Source: Methylomonas sp. AM2-LC
Lineage (GTDB): Bacteria; Pseudomonadota; Gammaproteobacteria; Methylococcales; Methylomonadaceae
Assembly: GCF_039904985.1 (NCBI RefSeq)
Contig: NZ_CP157005.1
Coordinates: 1,364,001-1,428,000, forward strand
Length of the DNA stretch: 64,000 nucleotides
Reading direction: 5' to 3'
The notes under the pieces are model-generated. The model had not been told where the DNA came from. It ran no database searches and saw only the letters and a program-made list of their open reading frames with translations. Numbering within the stretch: position 1 is the stretch's first letter; each line of letters opens with the position of its first letter. The translations under genes were made by a program, and so were the position numbers. Positions 28,155-36,280 of this stretch are shown piece after piece.

Positions 28155-28789
28155 GTTTAGGCAGAAAATGAGTTAAGCAGAGTGGTGTATAACAATGCCG
28201 AGGTTCAGTTTGGTTGGTAAAACCAAACCATGCTACATCTATAGTTTTATGTTAAAAATCCCAGTATTTTATAAGATATTGATAGTGTTTATATTGATGG
28301 TTTACTTATAATATTTGTTACAACTTAGACTCTTAATTGGCTACTCGCTTTGGTATAAGTTATAAGTTTAGCGTTACATGGCTGTCCTAGCTTTAATATT
28401 TAGGATAATACAAAAAATTAAAAATTACGTTTACAACTTCGATTTTAATTACATGCAATCTAAATGTCCTGAATAAGCAGGCTAAATACCTTAAACAGTA
28501 TAGCAGTAAATAATTAAATAAAATTTATGTTGCTGCCTGTTGGATATGCGCAGAAAACGATTTAAATAGACTGATATGCATGTTTAATTGGTTTTTTTCG
28601 AAAATAATCATTGAAAAAAACTTGAGTTGTGGTGGGGAGTATTTTTTGAAAATGTAGCCCAGCTATCATTATTGAACGCTGGGATATCACTTTATGTTGC
28701 AAGTTATCGATCAATATCAAGCTGAGCGGATACAGCTTGCTCAGCTTGATCTAGTCGATATAAAGAGGCTTATGCTCTCTTGTTTAACA
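28155..28789. other. 635-bp AT-rich spacer between the substrate and exporter genes
   Basis: I see no gene here. The part near 28200-28500 is AT-rich and should carry the promoter of the exporter operon. The part near the substrate gene holds the long hairpin at 28716-28750. Confidence 0.5.
28716..28750. promoter_or_regulatory. Strong 12-bp stem-loop downstream of the substrate gene
   Basis: Perfect 12-bp arms (28716-28727 with 28739-28750) enclose an 11-nt loop, 40 bases past the stop codon of the substrate gene. There is no T-run on either strand, so it is not a classic terminator. It could stabilise the 3' end of an abundant substrate mRNA while limiting read-through into the exporter genes. 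Confidence 0.55.
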
Positions 28790-31489
28790 TTACCAGCAAT
28801 ATGAAGTGTGACATACACCAATATTAGCAGTGTAATATTGTTGGCTAGCGCACAGATCAATCTCATGGCTACAGCCAGTTGTATCTACACAAGAAGTAAT
28901 GGCTGTTGGTGTTTGGCAAGCGTTTTGGGTAGTAAAACCATAGCCGCTAGCGCATTGTGATACCACTTCGTATTTGCCGCAGTCCAGATTGCCGAAGTCA
29001 TAATTGCCGTGACAGTCACTTGTTGTTGTTGCAACTACTTGGTAAACATTGTTGATGCATTTTTCAAGTTTAACAGTTTCGCCGCAGTAGTTAGTATCAT
29101 GGCCTGAGTCGTATACGCCAGTATGACAGTTATCAACCCATACATTACCTTTAACGTGGCAATTGGTTAAGCCGCCGTTAATATTCAGATTGTCATTGCA
29201 AGAGTTAACAGTAATAGTGCCTGTTTCTGCAAGGGTATTAACACTGACCAAATGAACATTATCAATAAAGGCACTGGAATTTGTATTTTGACTGCTACAG
29301 CAGAAAGCGCCACCTGTTGTTGCGGTGCCTTGTTCCAAGAACTCCAAAGTGCTTGAGGTGCCAGAGCCAGCAGTTACATTAAATGTATAAGTATGGAATG
29401 TAGAAGATGTTGGGTTAATAGTTCCAATTACGTTACCTCCCCACAATACTTCGATAGACGCAGCTGCTGCATGGGTACTGCAGTAGTTTTCAGCTGCATC
29501 AAATGACAATTGATAAGTTTGGCCTGCTGTAGTTGCAACATTTTGTGTTACGTAGTCGCTAGAACAAGCAGAGCCTCCAAACCATGAAGACCAGCATGAA
29601 AACTGGCCGACGCCTTGCAATTCCAGTACATCTGCGCCTGTAGCACCTGTCAGTCCTTGTGAGCTGGCAGTTACCACGTGCGCATGGCCTGATGGGTCGC
29701 TCCAGCCAGATAAGTTGCCGGTTTCGAAGCTGCCGTTGCTAATCAGATTGGTGGTTCCCAATATGGTTTGGTAGGTAAACTCAGAATTGTTGTCTGCATT
29801 AGCGGAGCCGCCCACATTAGCCAGTGTTAAGCTTTCACCTTTAGGTACATTCATCTCAACGATATAGGTACCCCAAGCGACATTGGCAAATTTATAATGT
29901 CCAGTTGAGTCTGTGGTAACAGTTATTGGCGTAAAGCCTGCTGAGGCACCCGTTCCAACCAAGGTTACTTGAATGCCAGACATGCCTTTTTCGCATGGAG
30001 CGTTAATCAAACCATTACCGTTGGTATCGTTCCAGATTTCACCGCCCAGATTGACAGTGCAAGGGGTAATGCCAGCATTTGTAGTAGTGGTTGTACCGCA
30101 TGTAGTAATGGTTGTGGAGTAGCCATTATCATCCACTTGGGAAACAATGCTACCTGATGCTCCTGCGGTTGTTGGCTGTGTAAAATCGTCACCTTTAGGT
30201 GCTATTACTTCAATAATGTATGTACCCGGTGCTTCGGTAAAAGAGTATTTGCCGTTTGCATCTGTCACGGTGTGATCCAAAATTGTTTTGCCTGTGCTGT
30301 CCAACAGGTCAACAGTGATGCCTTTTGCACCGATATCGCCAGTATCTTTTACACCATTGCCATTACTATCTAAAAACACAGTTCCATTAAGAATTGAAGC
30401 ATGGACTAAGCCAGCGTCTACATAGGAAACTGATTGACCTTGTGCAACTGAAATTACGCTGCTCAGACCTGTGGTGGAATTAGCATCGTCGCTTAGAGTG
30501 GTCGCAGAACCCGGTTTGCCTGAGTTGTCATCACTATAATAGTAGTTGGCTGGTGTAATGAATTTAACTGTGTAATTGCCAGCATTTAGTCCGGTAAATT
30601 CGTAATAGCCTGCAGCTCCAGTTACTGGGTCATTGCTGGTAACAGTGGTAGCAATTACTTTGGTACCAGTGCTATCCATTAATTCAACGGTAACGCCGTT
30701 AAGTAGGGGTGCTGTTCCAGTAGGTGCGCTGCCTGTACATAAAGTATCCTGCCAAACTGTGCCATCGATTTTACCTGAACCTACTTCGACCAGTAGCGGT
30801 TGGCTAATGGTGCCAGCAGGTAGTGAAATGGCACTGTTAGCAGTACCAGGTTGCAGCACGATGGTGGCATTGGCGTTGGTGAGTAATTCTGAAGCCGCGC
30901 CTGCAGCAATGGCCGTTTTAGCAAATCCAGCAATGGCGTCAGCTGCTGATTGTAAAAATGCACTTGGATTATTATTGGTTAGTAAATCTAATTCGGCTGC
31001 AGAGGTATATTCTGCAGGAGTCAATCCTTCAATTTCCCAAATTGCCGCTTGTATTTCACCAAAAGTGTAACCAGCGCCATTGTTAGCACTTGCATATTGG
31101 CTGTCGGTGTTGAAGTTGTGCTCAACGATCCAGTTGATTTCTTGAATTTGTGTTTCAGTCAACGGAATTTGTACTGCTGGTGCGCTTTCGCCCAATGCGC
31201 TGGCTGCTTGATAGGTATCTGTGTCATTGCCAGTGTAGCCAGCATAAGCTGTTGCGTTTGTATAAATGGAATGTACAGATGAATTGCCGTAGTAGGTGGT
31301 CAGATTGATATTAAGGCAAAAAGTTCCATAGGTGTAACCATTAGCTAGTTGCGGAACATTGCTATTAGAAATAGTTATGTAGAGAAAGCTTGGATCTAAT
31401 ACAGGGCCGCCAGCATATTGTGTCTCTGTGTTTCCATAGATGGTACTAGTAACATCAGCTGCTAAAGTGCCTAAGGTATTTATGCTCAT
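28790..31489 (-). CDS. Large secreted protein: predicted thioester domain plus SdrD-like B domains; probable type I substrate
   Basis: This 899-aa protein has no N-terminal signal peptide, consistent with type I export. Residues about 30-165 resemble a thioester (TED-like) domain: Cys58 in GTFCLN and Gln147 in EIQAAIW fit the Cys/Gln pattern that forms an internal thioester. Three SdrD/Cna-B-like domains follow (about 237-360, 366-475 and 481-578), two with Ca2+-binding-like D-x-NGNG turns (DSNGNGVKD, NDTNGNG). A beta-sandwich region (about 581-752, opening NLISNGSFETGNLSGW) resembles DUF642/CBM-type domains. The C-terminal 136 residues hold a fourth, Cys-rich B-type domain with 14 cysteines, ending SYCW. 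No RTX nonapeptides are seen. AGAGG precedes the ATG. Its place before a complete exporter operon suggests it is the cargo. Confidence 0.8.
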   Translation of the reverse strand: MSINTLGTLAADVTSTIYGNTETQYAGGPVLDPSFLYITISNSNVPQLANGYTYGTFCLNINLTTYYGNSSVHSIYTNATAYAGYTGNDTDTYQAASALGESAPAVQIPLTETQIQEINWIVEHNFNTDSQYASANNGAGYTFGEIQAAIWEIEGLTPAEYTSAAELDLLTNNNPSAFLQSAADAIAGFAKTAIAAGAASELLTNANATIVLQPGTANSAISLPAGTISQPLLVEVGSGKIDGTVWQDTLCTGSAPTGTAPLLNGVTVELMDSTGTKVIATTVTSNDPVTGAAGYYEFTGLNAGNYTVKFITPANYYYSDDNSGKPGSATTLSDDANSTTGLSSVISVAQGQSVSYVDAGLVHASILNGTVFLDSNGNGVKDTGDIGAKGITVDLLDSTGKTILDHTVTDANGKYSFTEAPGTYIIEVIAPKGDDFTQPTTAGASGSIVSQVDDNGYSTTITTCGTTTTTNAGITPCTVNLGGEIWNDTNGNGLINAPCEKGMSGIQVTLVGTGASAGFTPITVTTDSTGHYKFANVAWGTYIVEMNVPKGESLTLANVGGSANADNNSEFTYQTILGTTNLISNGSFETGNLSGWSDPSGHAHVVTASSQGLTGATGADVLELQGVGQFSCWSSWFGGSACSSDYVTQNVATTAGQTYQLSFDAAENYCSTHAAAASIEVLWGGNVIGTINPTSSTFHTYTFNVTAGSGTSSTLEFLEQGTATTGGAFCCSSQNTNSSAFIDNVHLVSVNTLAETGTITVNSCNDNLNINGGLTNCHVKGNVWVDNCHTGVYDSGHDTNYCGETVKLEKCINNVYQVVATTTSDCHGNYDFGNLDCGKYEVVSQCASGYGFTTQNACQTPTAITSCVDTTGCSHEIDLCASQQYYTANIGVCHTSYCW

Positions 31490-31999
31490 TTTTCAAAACC
31501 TCTTGTTTAAGTTTAAAGATGGGTAATTAAGTAAAGCTGAATTTCGATCTCTGGACGCTAATGTATATGTTGATAAATCTGTACATTGAAGAGTATTGAT
31601 TTTTTTATTTAGTTTAAAGTTTAAAGCAAAATAGCGTTAGCAAATATCCAAAAATTATCATACCAAATCCACTGACGATCTATCTATCTCTGGCAAATAA
31701 TGTACAACAAAGTCATGACAGTTTTAATACATAAGCATTTATGCCAAAACTTTTGATCGCGCATCAAATAGCTTATGACAATTATTGATAATAATTTTTT
31801 GTGAGACAGTTCAATTTTTTCACAATTATGTATGTAATGCAATTGTACAAAGGTGCAATGATCAAAAAAAAATTAACAAGAGCGTGCTATTGACATTAGC
31901 ATACAAATATGTGTTATTAAAAATGGGGCCGATTTTTCTGTTTAGGCGAGGCAAATGCTTGTATATTTAGCTTTGTAGATAGAGCAAGTTTATAGGTAA
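31490..31999. other. AT-rich region upstream of the secreted protein gene
   Basis: No gene is supported in these 510 bp. The stretch should hold the promoter for the minus-strand secreted protein gene. At about 31753-31767 is an operator-like palindrome (TTGAT-CGCGC-ATCAA). The IS element that follows has separated this control region from the exosortase genes. Confidence 0.45.
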
Positions 32000-32007
32000 C
32001 TTTATTT
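32000..32007. repeat. Target-site duplication, left copy
   Basis: The octamer CTTTATTT borders the left end of the IS and is repeated exactly at 33747-33754. Eight bases is the normal IS66 duplication length. Confidence 0.9.
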
Positions 32008-32234
32008 GTAACTATTCAGCGTAAATAATTAAAAAAAAGCTTGACAAGGTTTTTGGTCGAAAAATAAAAAATTCAGTGAACTGCCAGCTTGTAGTGGAAT
32101 GACGTATTTAGCTACGCATTCGGCAACTACAATTCCTCAATTGCAACATTAAATAGAAGGGTAGTGACTCTTGGTCGTTCGTGGCCTACATCGCAACCTC
32201 GAAGGCAAAAATCGACTTTTAAAACTGGCCTTAT

Positions 32235-32264
32235 AATACCGCTAACAGTAACGGTTTAGCGGTA
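32235..32264 (+). promoter_or_regulatory. Inverted repeat just before the transposase start
   Basis: Perfect 10-bp arms (ATACCGCTAA at 32235-32244 and its complement at 32255-32264) end eight bases before the proposed TTG start. In an mRNA entering from outside the element, this hairpin would mask the translation start. Confidence 0.5.
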
Positions 32265-32271
32265 TATTAGT

Positions 32272-33702
32272 TTGACTGTCGATAATATCAACATTGAAGA
32301 CACCATCAAAAAAGTTCAGCAACTGATCGCTGATGAAGAGCATATGTCATCAGCTTTGCGTGCGACCTTAGAAGTCATGATCATGCTGATTCAAATAATG
32401 GCTAATCGTTTAAGCCTGACTAGCCGAAATAGCAGCAAACCGCCTTCTACGGATCGTTTTAAAGATCAAGACAAAGTCAGTGGCGATGACGAGAACAAAG
32501 GCAAAAATAGAAAGCGCGGTGGGCAGTTCGGTCGGATAGGTACAACTTTAAAAAAAGTGGACGATCCCGATGAAATTGAAATTCTGGAATTAGATCGGGC
32601 GACTTTACCACCAGGGAACTATCAGGAAGTTGGTTTTGAGATCCGCCAAGTATTTGATATTGAGATTCAGCGCCTTGTGACCGAATACCGCGCTCAAGTT
32701 CTGGAAGATCAATTTGGCAAACGTTTTACAGCCTCTTTTCCGGTTGAAGTCACTAAAGCGGTGCAATACGGGAATGGCGTCAAAGCACAGGCCGTGTATT
32801 TGTCTCAATATCAACTCATTCCCTACCAACGTGTTCAAGAGCAATTTCAGGATCAATTCCAACTACCGATCAGTGTCGGCTCAATCTTTGAATTTAACCA
32901 GCAAGCTTATCATTTGCTCGAACAATTTGAATTGAAACTCATCACGAAAATACTCGCCTCGTCCCTATTGCATTCCGATGAGACCGGGATCAACATCAAT
33001 GGGAAAAATCATTGGCTGCACTGTATTTCGAACCAGCAATGGACGCTCTTTTACGCCCACGCCAAACGCGGCATGGAAGCAATAACCGCTATGAATGTTT
33101 TAACCCGTTTTACAGGTATTCTCTGCCACGATCACTGGAAGCCCTATTTCCAGTTGAACTGCCTGCATGCCTTATGTAACGCTCACCATTTGCGCGAGCT
33201 GACCTATGCCGAAGAACAAGAGAACCAAGCATGGGCTAAGGATATGCGAGAGTTGCTTGTTTCTATCAATGAGGCTGTTAAGGCCCAGGGCGGTGTTTTA
33301 TCCGATTCTATAGCGGCAGGCTATACCGATCAATATCGGGCAATTCTTAAAGAGGCTGAGCAGGAATGTCCTCCCCCGCTCCCAGAGAGAAAGGAAGGAC
33401 AACGGGGACGACTTAAACGCAGTAAATCGCGAAACTTATTGGAGCGGTTAATCAACTTTGAGCAGCAAACCTTAAGGTTTATGACTGATGCCAAGGTACC
33501 CTTTACCAATAACCAAGGAGAGAACGACATCAGAATGACCAAGGTTCACCAAAAGATTTCAGGCTGTTTTCGTAGTCAGGAAGGTGCTGATATTTTTTGC
33601 CGTGTTCGAAGTTATTTATCAACATGCCGGAAAAACAACATATCAGCCAGCGAAGCGTTGACACTGCTCTTTAATGGCAAATTGCCGGATTTTATACGGT
33701 GA
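32272..33702 (+). CDS. IS66-family transposase (TnpC type)
   Basis: This 476-aa transposase has an N-terminal helical region, the NSSKPPSTD motif (about residues 47-55) and a CHDHWKPYF catalytic-region segment in the DDE domain. The final part carries PFTNNQGENDIRMTKVHQKISGCFRS, strongly conserved in IS66. The expected Asp residues include LLHSDETGI and GILCHDHWKPY, with the Glu in NNQGENDIR. The start is uncertain: I use a TTG at 32272, since the frame extends there and no ATG occurs before 32344. No frameshift or stop is seen, so it appears intact. Confidence 0.93.
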   Translation: MTVDNINIEDTIKKVQQLIADEEHMSSALRATLEVMIMLIQIMANRLSLTSRNSSKPPSTDRFKDQDKVSGDDENKGKNRKRGGQFGRIGTTLKKVDDPDEIEILELDRATLPPGNYQEVGFEIRQVFDIEIQRLVTEYRAQVLEDQFGKRFTASFPVEVTKAVQYGNGVKAQAVYLSQYQLIPYQRVQEQFQDQFQLPISVGSIFEFNQQAYHLLEQFELKLITKILASSLLHSDETGININGKNHWLHCISNQQWTLFYAHAKRGMEAITAMNVLTRFTGILCHDHWKPYFQLNCLHALCNAHHLRELTYAEEQENQAWAKDMRELLVSINEAVKAQGGVLSDSIAAGYTDQYRAILKEAEQECPPPLPERKEGQRGRLKRSKSRNLLERLINFEQQTLRFMTDAKVPFTNNQGENDIRMTKVHQKISGCFRSQEGADIFCRVRSYLSTCRKNNISASEALTLLFNGKLPDFIR

Positions 33703-33746
33703 CGACCAAAATTCGCTGAGCGTGATAAATTACGCTGAATAGTTAC

Positions 33747-33754
33747 CTTTATTT
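33747..33754. repeat. Target-site duplication, right copy
   Basis: The octamer CTTTATTT directly follows the right end of the IS and matches the left copy exactly. Confidence 0.9.
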
Positions 33755-33896
33755 TTAAATATGGGACTAAAGTGCTATTGCTTTAAATAAATGTGAAGTA
33801 GTACAATGTTCTCGAAATTGTTTTTTTAGTGTGTTGTTGGTGAATCTTTATTAGGAATATATCCTGATTGGGTTTTTTAATTAATCGTAATGGGAA

Positions 33897-34100
33897 ATGA
33901 AAATGAAAAAATTAAGTCAGTTTATTATGTTTTTAAGCTTAGTATCAGTCACTTTTTTGGCAAATGCTAACCCAGCTCCACTTCCTTCTCCAGGTGGCGT
34001 CTCAGTTGCACCTGAAATGGATGCGAACTTTGCAATAATTGGCTTAGGTTTGTTGAGCGGTGTTATTGCTTTGGTTGCTGAGCGTCGTCGCGGTAAATAA
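33897..34100 (+). CDS. Small VPEID-CTERM-type exosortase substrate
   Basis: This 67-aa protein has a signal peptide (residues 1 to about 25, ending FLANA) and only about 13 residues of Pro/Gly-rich sequence (NPAPLPSPGGVSV). The C-terminal sorting signal follows: the motif APEMD, one hydrophobic helix (IIGLGLLSGVIALVA) and the basic end ERRRGK. This tripartite tail is what exosortases recognise, and its neighbour is exosortase E, whose known targets carry VPEID-type motifs; here the motif reads APEMD. An ATG two codons in (33903) is better spaced from GGG and may be the true start. A strong terminator follows, so it is transcribed apart from the exosortase gene. Confidence 0.8.
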   Translation: MKMKKLSQFIMFLSLVSVTFLANANPAPLPSPGGVSVAPEMDANFAIIGLGLLSGVIALVAERRRGK

Positions 34101-34187
34101 GGTTAGTATACCTAAATAAAAAACTAAGCCGGATGGTGATAGTTATTCTCTTAGGATAGTTTGTTAGCAATCTGTTCTAGCAGCAGT

Positions 34188-34221
34188 AAAGTCGAGATGT
34201 TTAACACTCGGCTTTTTTTTT
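34188..34221 (+). terminator. Intrinsic terminator between the VPEID-type gene and exosortase E
   Basis: A stem of AAAGTCGAG with CTCGGCTTT (one G-T pair, loop 34197-34206) is followed directly by a T-run to 34221. It would give the small substrate gene its own, probably abundant, transcript. Confidence 0.85.
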
Positions 34222-34383
34222 GCGAGTTTATTTTTGATGTCGTTGTCGTTTAAGTAAAGTTAAGTCGCATTATCGGTTGAGTGTTTGTATCAAGCATATC
34301 TAACTTGTGTATGGTCGGTCTTGGCCTTATTTCTAATTGTTGCTGGCAATCACGCTGATAATTAAATCATTGAGTACATAAAA

Positions 34384-36057
34384 TTGATAAAAGTATTGGA
34401 TCCAAAATTACCGGTAGCGACTAGGAACGTAAACCGTACTCATTTTATGTGGCGTTGTCTTGCTGCACTGCTCTTAATAGCACTTGAGGTTCTTGTGGTC
34501 ACTTTGCGATTTGATAGTGGTTCTGAAGTCATTGCGCAAACGCCTTATGTGTTTTATAGCTCACTTTATTATGCGGGTAAATTGTTAAGGTATTTAATCA
34601 GTGTTGTCGGCGTGCTGTTTATTTTGAGCTTGGCGCGGCGTAAACAGGTTTTGGCTGTGATTGATACACAATTACCGCATTCAAATTTTTGGCGTTATCT
34701 GTTTTTACAGTTAGTTGCCAGTGTCATCTTTTATTTGCTAAGCCTCAGTTTATTGGAAGATATTCCGTCAAACACTACTCTCAATTCTCTATGGGTTAAT
34801 GCTGTTGGAATAGCATGGTTGTTGACTGGTTTTCTGGCTGGTATAGCTTGCTTGCTGATGATGGCGCGTCCATCGTTTTGGTTTATAGTCGTCAAGAGTC
34901 AATATAAAGTCTTGTTGGGTGCTGCAATAGCAGGTTTATTGTCTATGCAGACTGGCTTTTTAGCCAAAGAAGCCTGGGAGCCGCTATTAAAAACAACTTT
35001 CAATTTGGCACAATTTATACTGGGTGTTTTTTATCCGCAAATAGTGGCTGACACCGAGCGAGCCATTTTAGGCACACCCGCTTTTCAAGTAGAAATCTCT
35101 GCAGCTTGTTCAGGCTACGAAGGGATGGGCTTGATTACTGCGTTTTTGAGTTTATATGTATGGATGTTTCGCAAACAATTACGGTTTCCGCGCACATTTT
35201 GCTTGTTTCCGTTCAGTATATTGGCTATGTGGCTATTGAATGTTTTGCGCATAGTAGTGTTAGTTGTGATCGGGGATAAAATCTCTCCCGCCATTGCAGT
35301 CAGTGGTTTTCATTCCACTGCTGGCTGGATATTGTTTGTATCATTGAGTGTATTAGTGATTGTGGTATGCCAAAAGGTACCTTACTTTATTAATCAGGAA
35401 TCAGAGTTGGTTGTTGAACGCCAGTATTCTCCAGATAAAGCCATGGCTTTGCTTATGCCGTTTGTAGTGTTATTAGCTAGTATTTTGATTGCTATGGCGT
35501 TTAGCAGTGGTTTTGATTGGTTATATCCGTTAAAAGTGTTAATAAGCGCCGCTGTGCTCTGGTATTTTCGTGATGTTTATCGTAAATATTCGTTGGATGT
35601 CAGTTATCAGTCAGTATTGATTGGTTTGTTTGTATTTGTCTTATGGTGGATGCTCGTTCCGTTTTCTGCAAGCGATGATGAAAAGTTTGCGATGGTCTTG
35701 TTTGCACAACCTGAACAAATTGGTTACACCTGGTTATTATTTCGGTTTTTAGGTGCAACTATTACTGTGCCGATTATTGAAGAATTAGCTTTTCGCGGTT
35801 ATGTGATTACCAAATTAGTGGATCAGAATTTTGAAAAAGTCACTCCTGGTCAATTTACTTGGTTATCTTTACTGGGTTCTTCATTTTTGTTTGGTATTCT
35901 GCATGGTCAATGGCTGGCTGGGTTTTTAGCAGGTATTTGCTATGCCTTGGCTTTATATCGACGTGGGCAATTAGTTGATGCGGTTATCGCGCATTTGGTG
36001 ACTAATTTAGCCTTGGCAATTTATGTTGTGGCAACCCAGCATTGGTCATTATGGTAG
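34384..36057 (+). CDS. xrtE: Exosortase E / CPBP-type protease fusion (VPEID-CTERM system)
   Basis: This 557-aa polytopic membrane protein joins two domains. The N-terminal exosortase half has the transpeptidase-like triad: Cys242 (ISAACSGYEG), Arg289 (LLNVLRIV) and His310 (SGFHSTAG). The C-terminal half is a CPBP/CAAX-type intramembrane protease with PIIEELAFRGY (Glu466, Glu467, Arg471), FGILHGQ (His507) and AHLVTN (His537, Asn541). This fusion is the defining feature of exosortase E. It should cleave the APEMD-type tail of the neighbouring small protein and attach or release the remainder. The start is uncertain: the frame opens with TTG at 34384, with an ATG only at 34450. No polysaccharide genes lie nearby. 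Confidence 0.87.
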   Translation: MIKVLDPKLPVATRNVNRTHFMWRCLAALLLIALEVLVVTLRFDSGSEVIAQTPYVFYSSLYYAGKLLRYLISVVGVLFILSLARRKQVLAVIDTQLPHSNFWRYLFLQLVASVIFYLLSLSLLEDIPSNTTLNSLWVNAVGIAWLLTGFLAGIACLLMMARPSFWFIVVKSQYKVLLGAAIAGLLSMQTGFLAKEAWEPLLKTTFNLAQFILGVFYPQIVADTERAILGTPAFQVEISAACSGYEGMGLITAFLSLYVWMFRKQLRFPRTFCLFPFSILAMWLLNVLRIVVLVVIGDKISPAIAVSGFHSTAGWILFVSLSVLVIVVCQKVPYFINQESELVVERQYSPDKAMALLMPFVVLLASILIAMAFSSGFDWLYPLKVLISAAVLWYFRDVYRKYSLDVSYQSVLIGLFVFVLWWMLVPFSASDDEKFAMVLFAQPEQIGYTWLLFRFLGATITVPIIEELAFRGYVITKLVDQNFEKVTPGQFTWLSLLGSSFLFGILHGQWLAGFLAGICYALALYRRGQLVDAVIAHLVTNLALAIYVVATQHWSLW

Positions 36058-36113
36058 AAATAGTAAGCGTTTTATTAATATGTGAGTGGCATAGACCATT
36101 CATCCTTCGACTT

Positions 36114-36263
36114 TAGGAAACTTCGAAAAACCACCCTTCGACAAGGCTCTCCTGAGTTGTATCGAAGGGCTCAGGGCGAACGGCGGTATTTATATATCAA
36201 TAATTTACCGTTCGTGCTGAGCCCGTCGAAGCGCAAAAGCCAGGTTTTTCGAAGTTCCCTTTA
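36114..36263. repeat. REP-like long palindrome, copy 1
   Basis: An imperfect palindrome of about 150 bp has outer arms reading ACTTCGAAAAACC and its complement. Inner modules of the CTTCGAC-AGGCTCAGSRCGAACGG kind occur in both orientations. The same element occurs in inverted orientation at 63700-63827. This copy carries about 22 extra bases in one inner arm. It lies between exosortase E and mtaB. A short open frame inside it (36082-36264) is not a gene. Confidence 0.85.
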
Positions 36264-36280
36264 ATGAATAATAGCTTTAT

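Larger units (their letters stand above)
32008..33746 (+). mobile_element. Complete IS66-family insertion sequence (1739 bp)
   Basis: The element is bounded by perfect 17-bp inverted repeats, GTAACTATTCAGCGTAA at 32008-32024 and its complement at 33730-33746, and by a perfect 8-bp duplication. GTAA ends and 8-bp duplications are characteristic of IS66. Only one transposase frame is present, without the accessory tnpA/tnpB genes, as in the ISBst12-type subgroup. The perfect ends and duplication show recent insertion without later rearrangement. Confidence 0.93.

Noticed and set aside
28716..28750. Intrinsic terminator for the secreted protein gene
   Set aside because: The stem is strong, but neither strand has a T-run after it, so it is listed as a regulatory stem-loop.
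30633..31070. 145-codon plus-strand frame opposite the secreted protein gene
   Set aside because: The minus-strand protein has clear domains; the opposing frame mirrors its biased composition.
28790..31489. RTX toxin or adhesin
   Set aside because: The calcium-type turns are D-x-NGNG of SdrD-like domains; no glycine-rich nonapeptide repeats occur.
36082..36264. 60-codon open frame on the plus strand
   Set aside because: It lies almost wholly inside the REP-like palindrome and has no homologue-like features.
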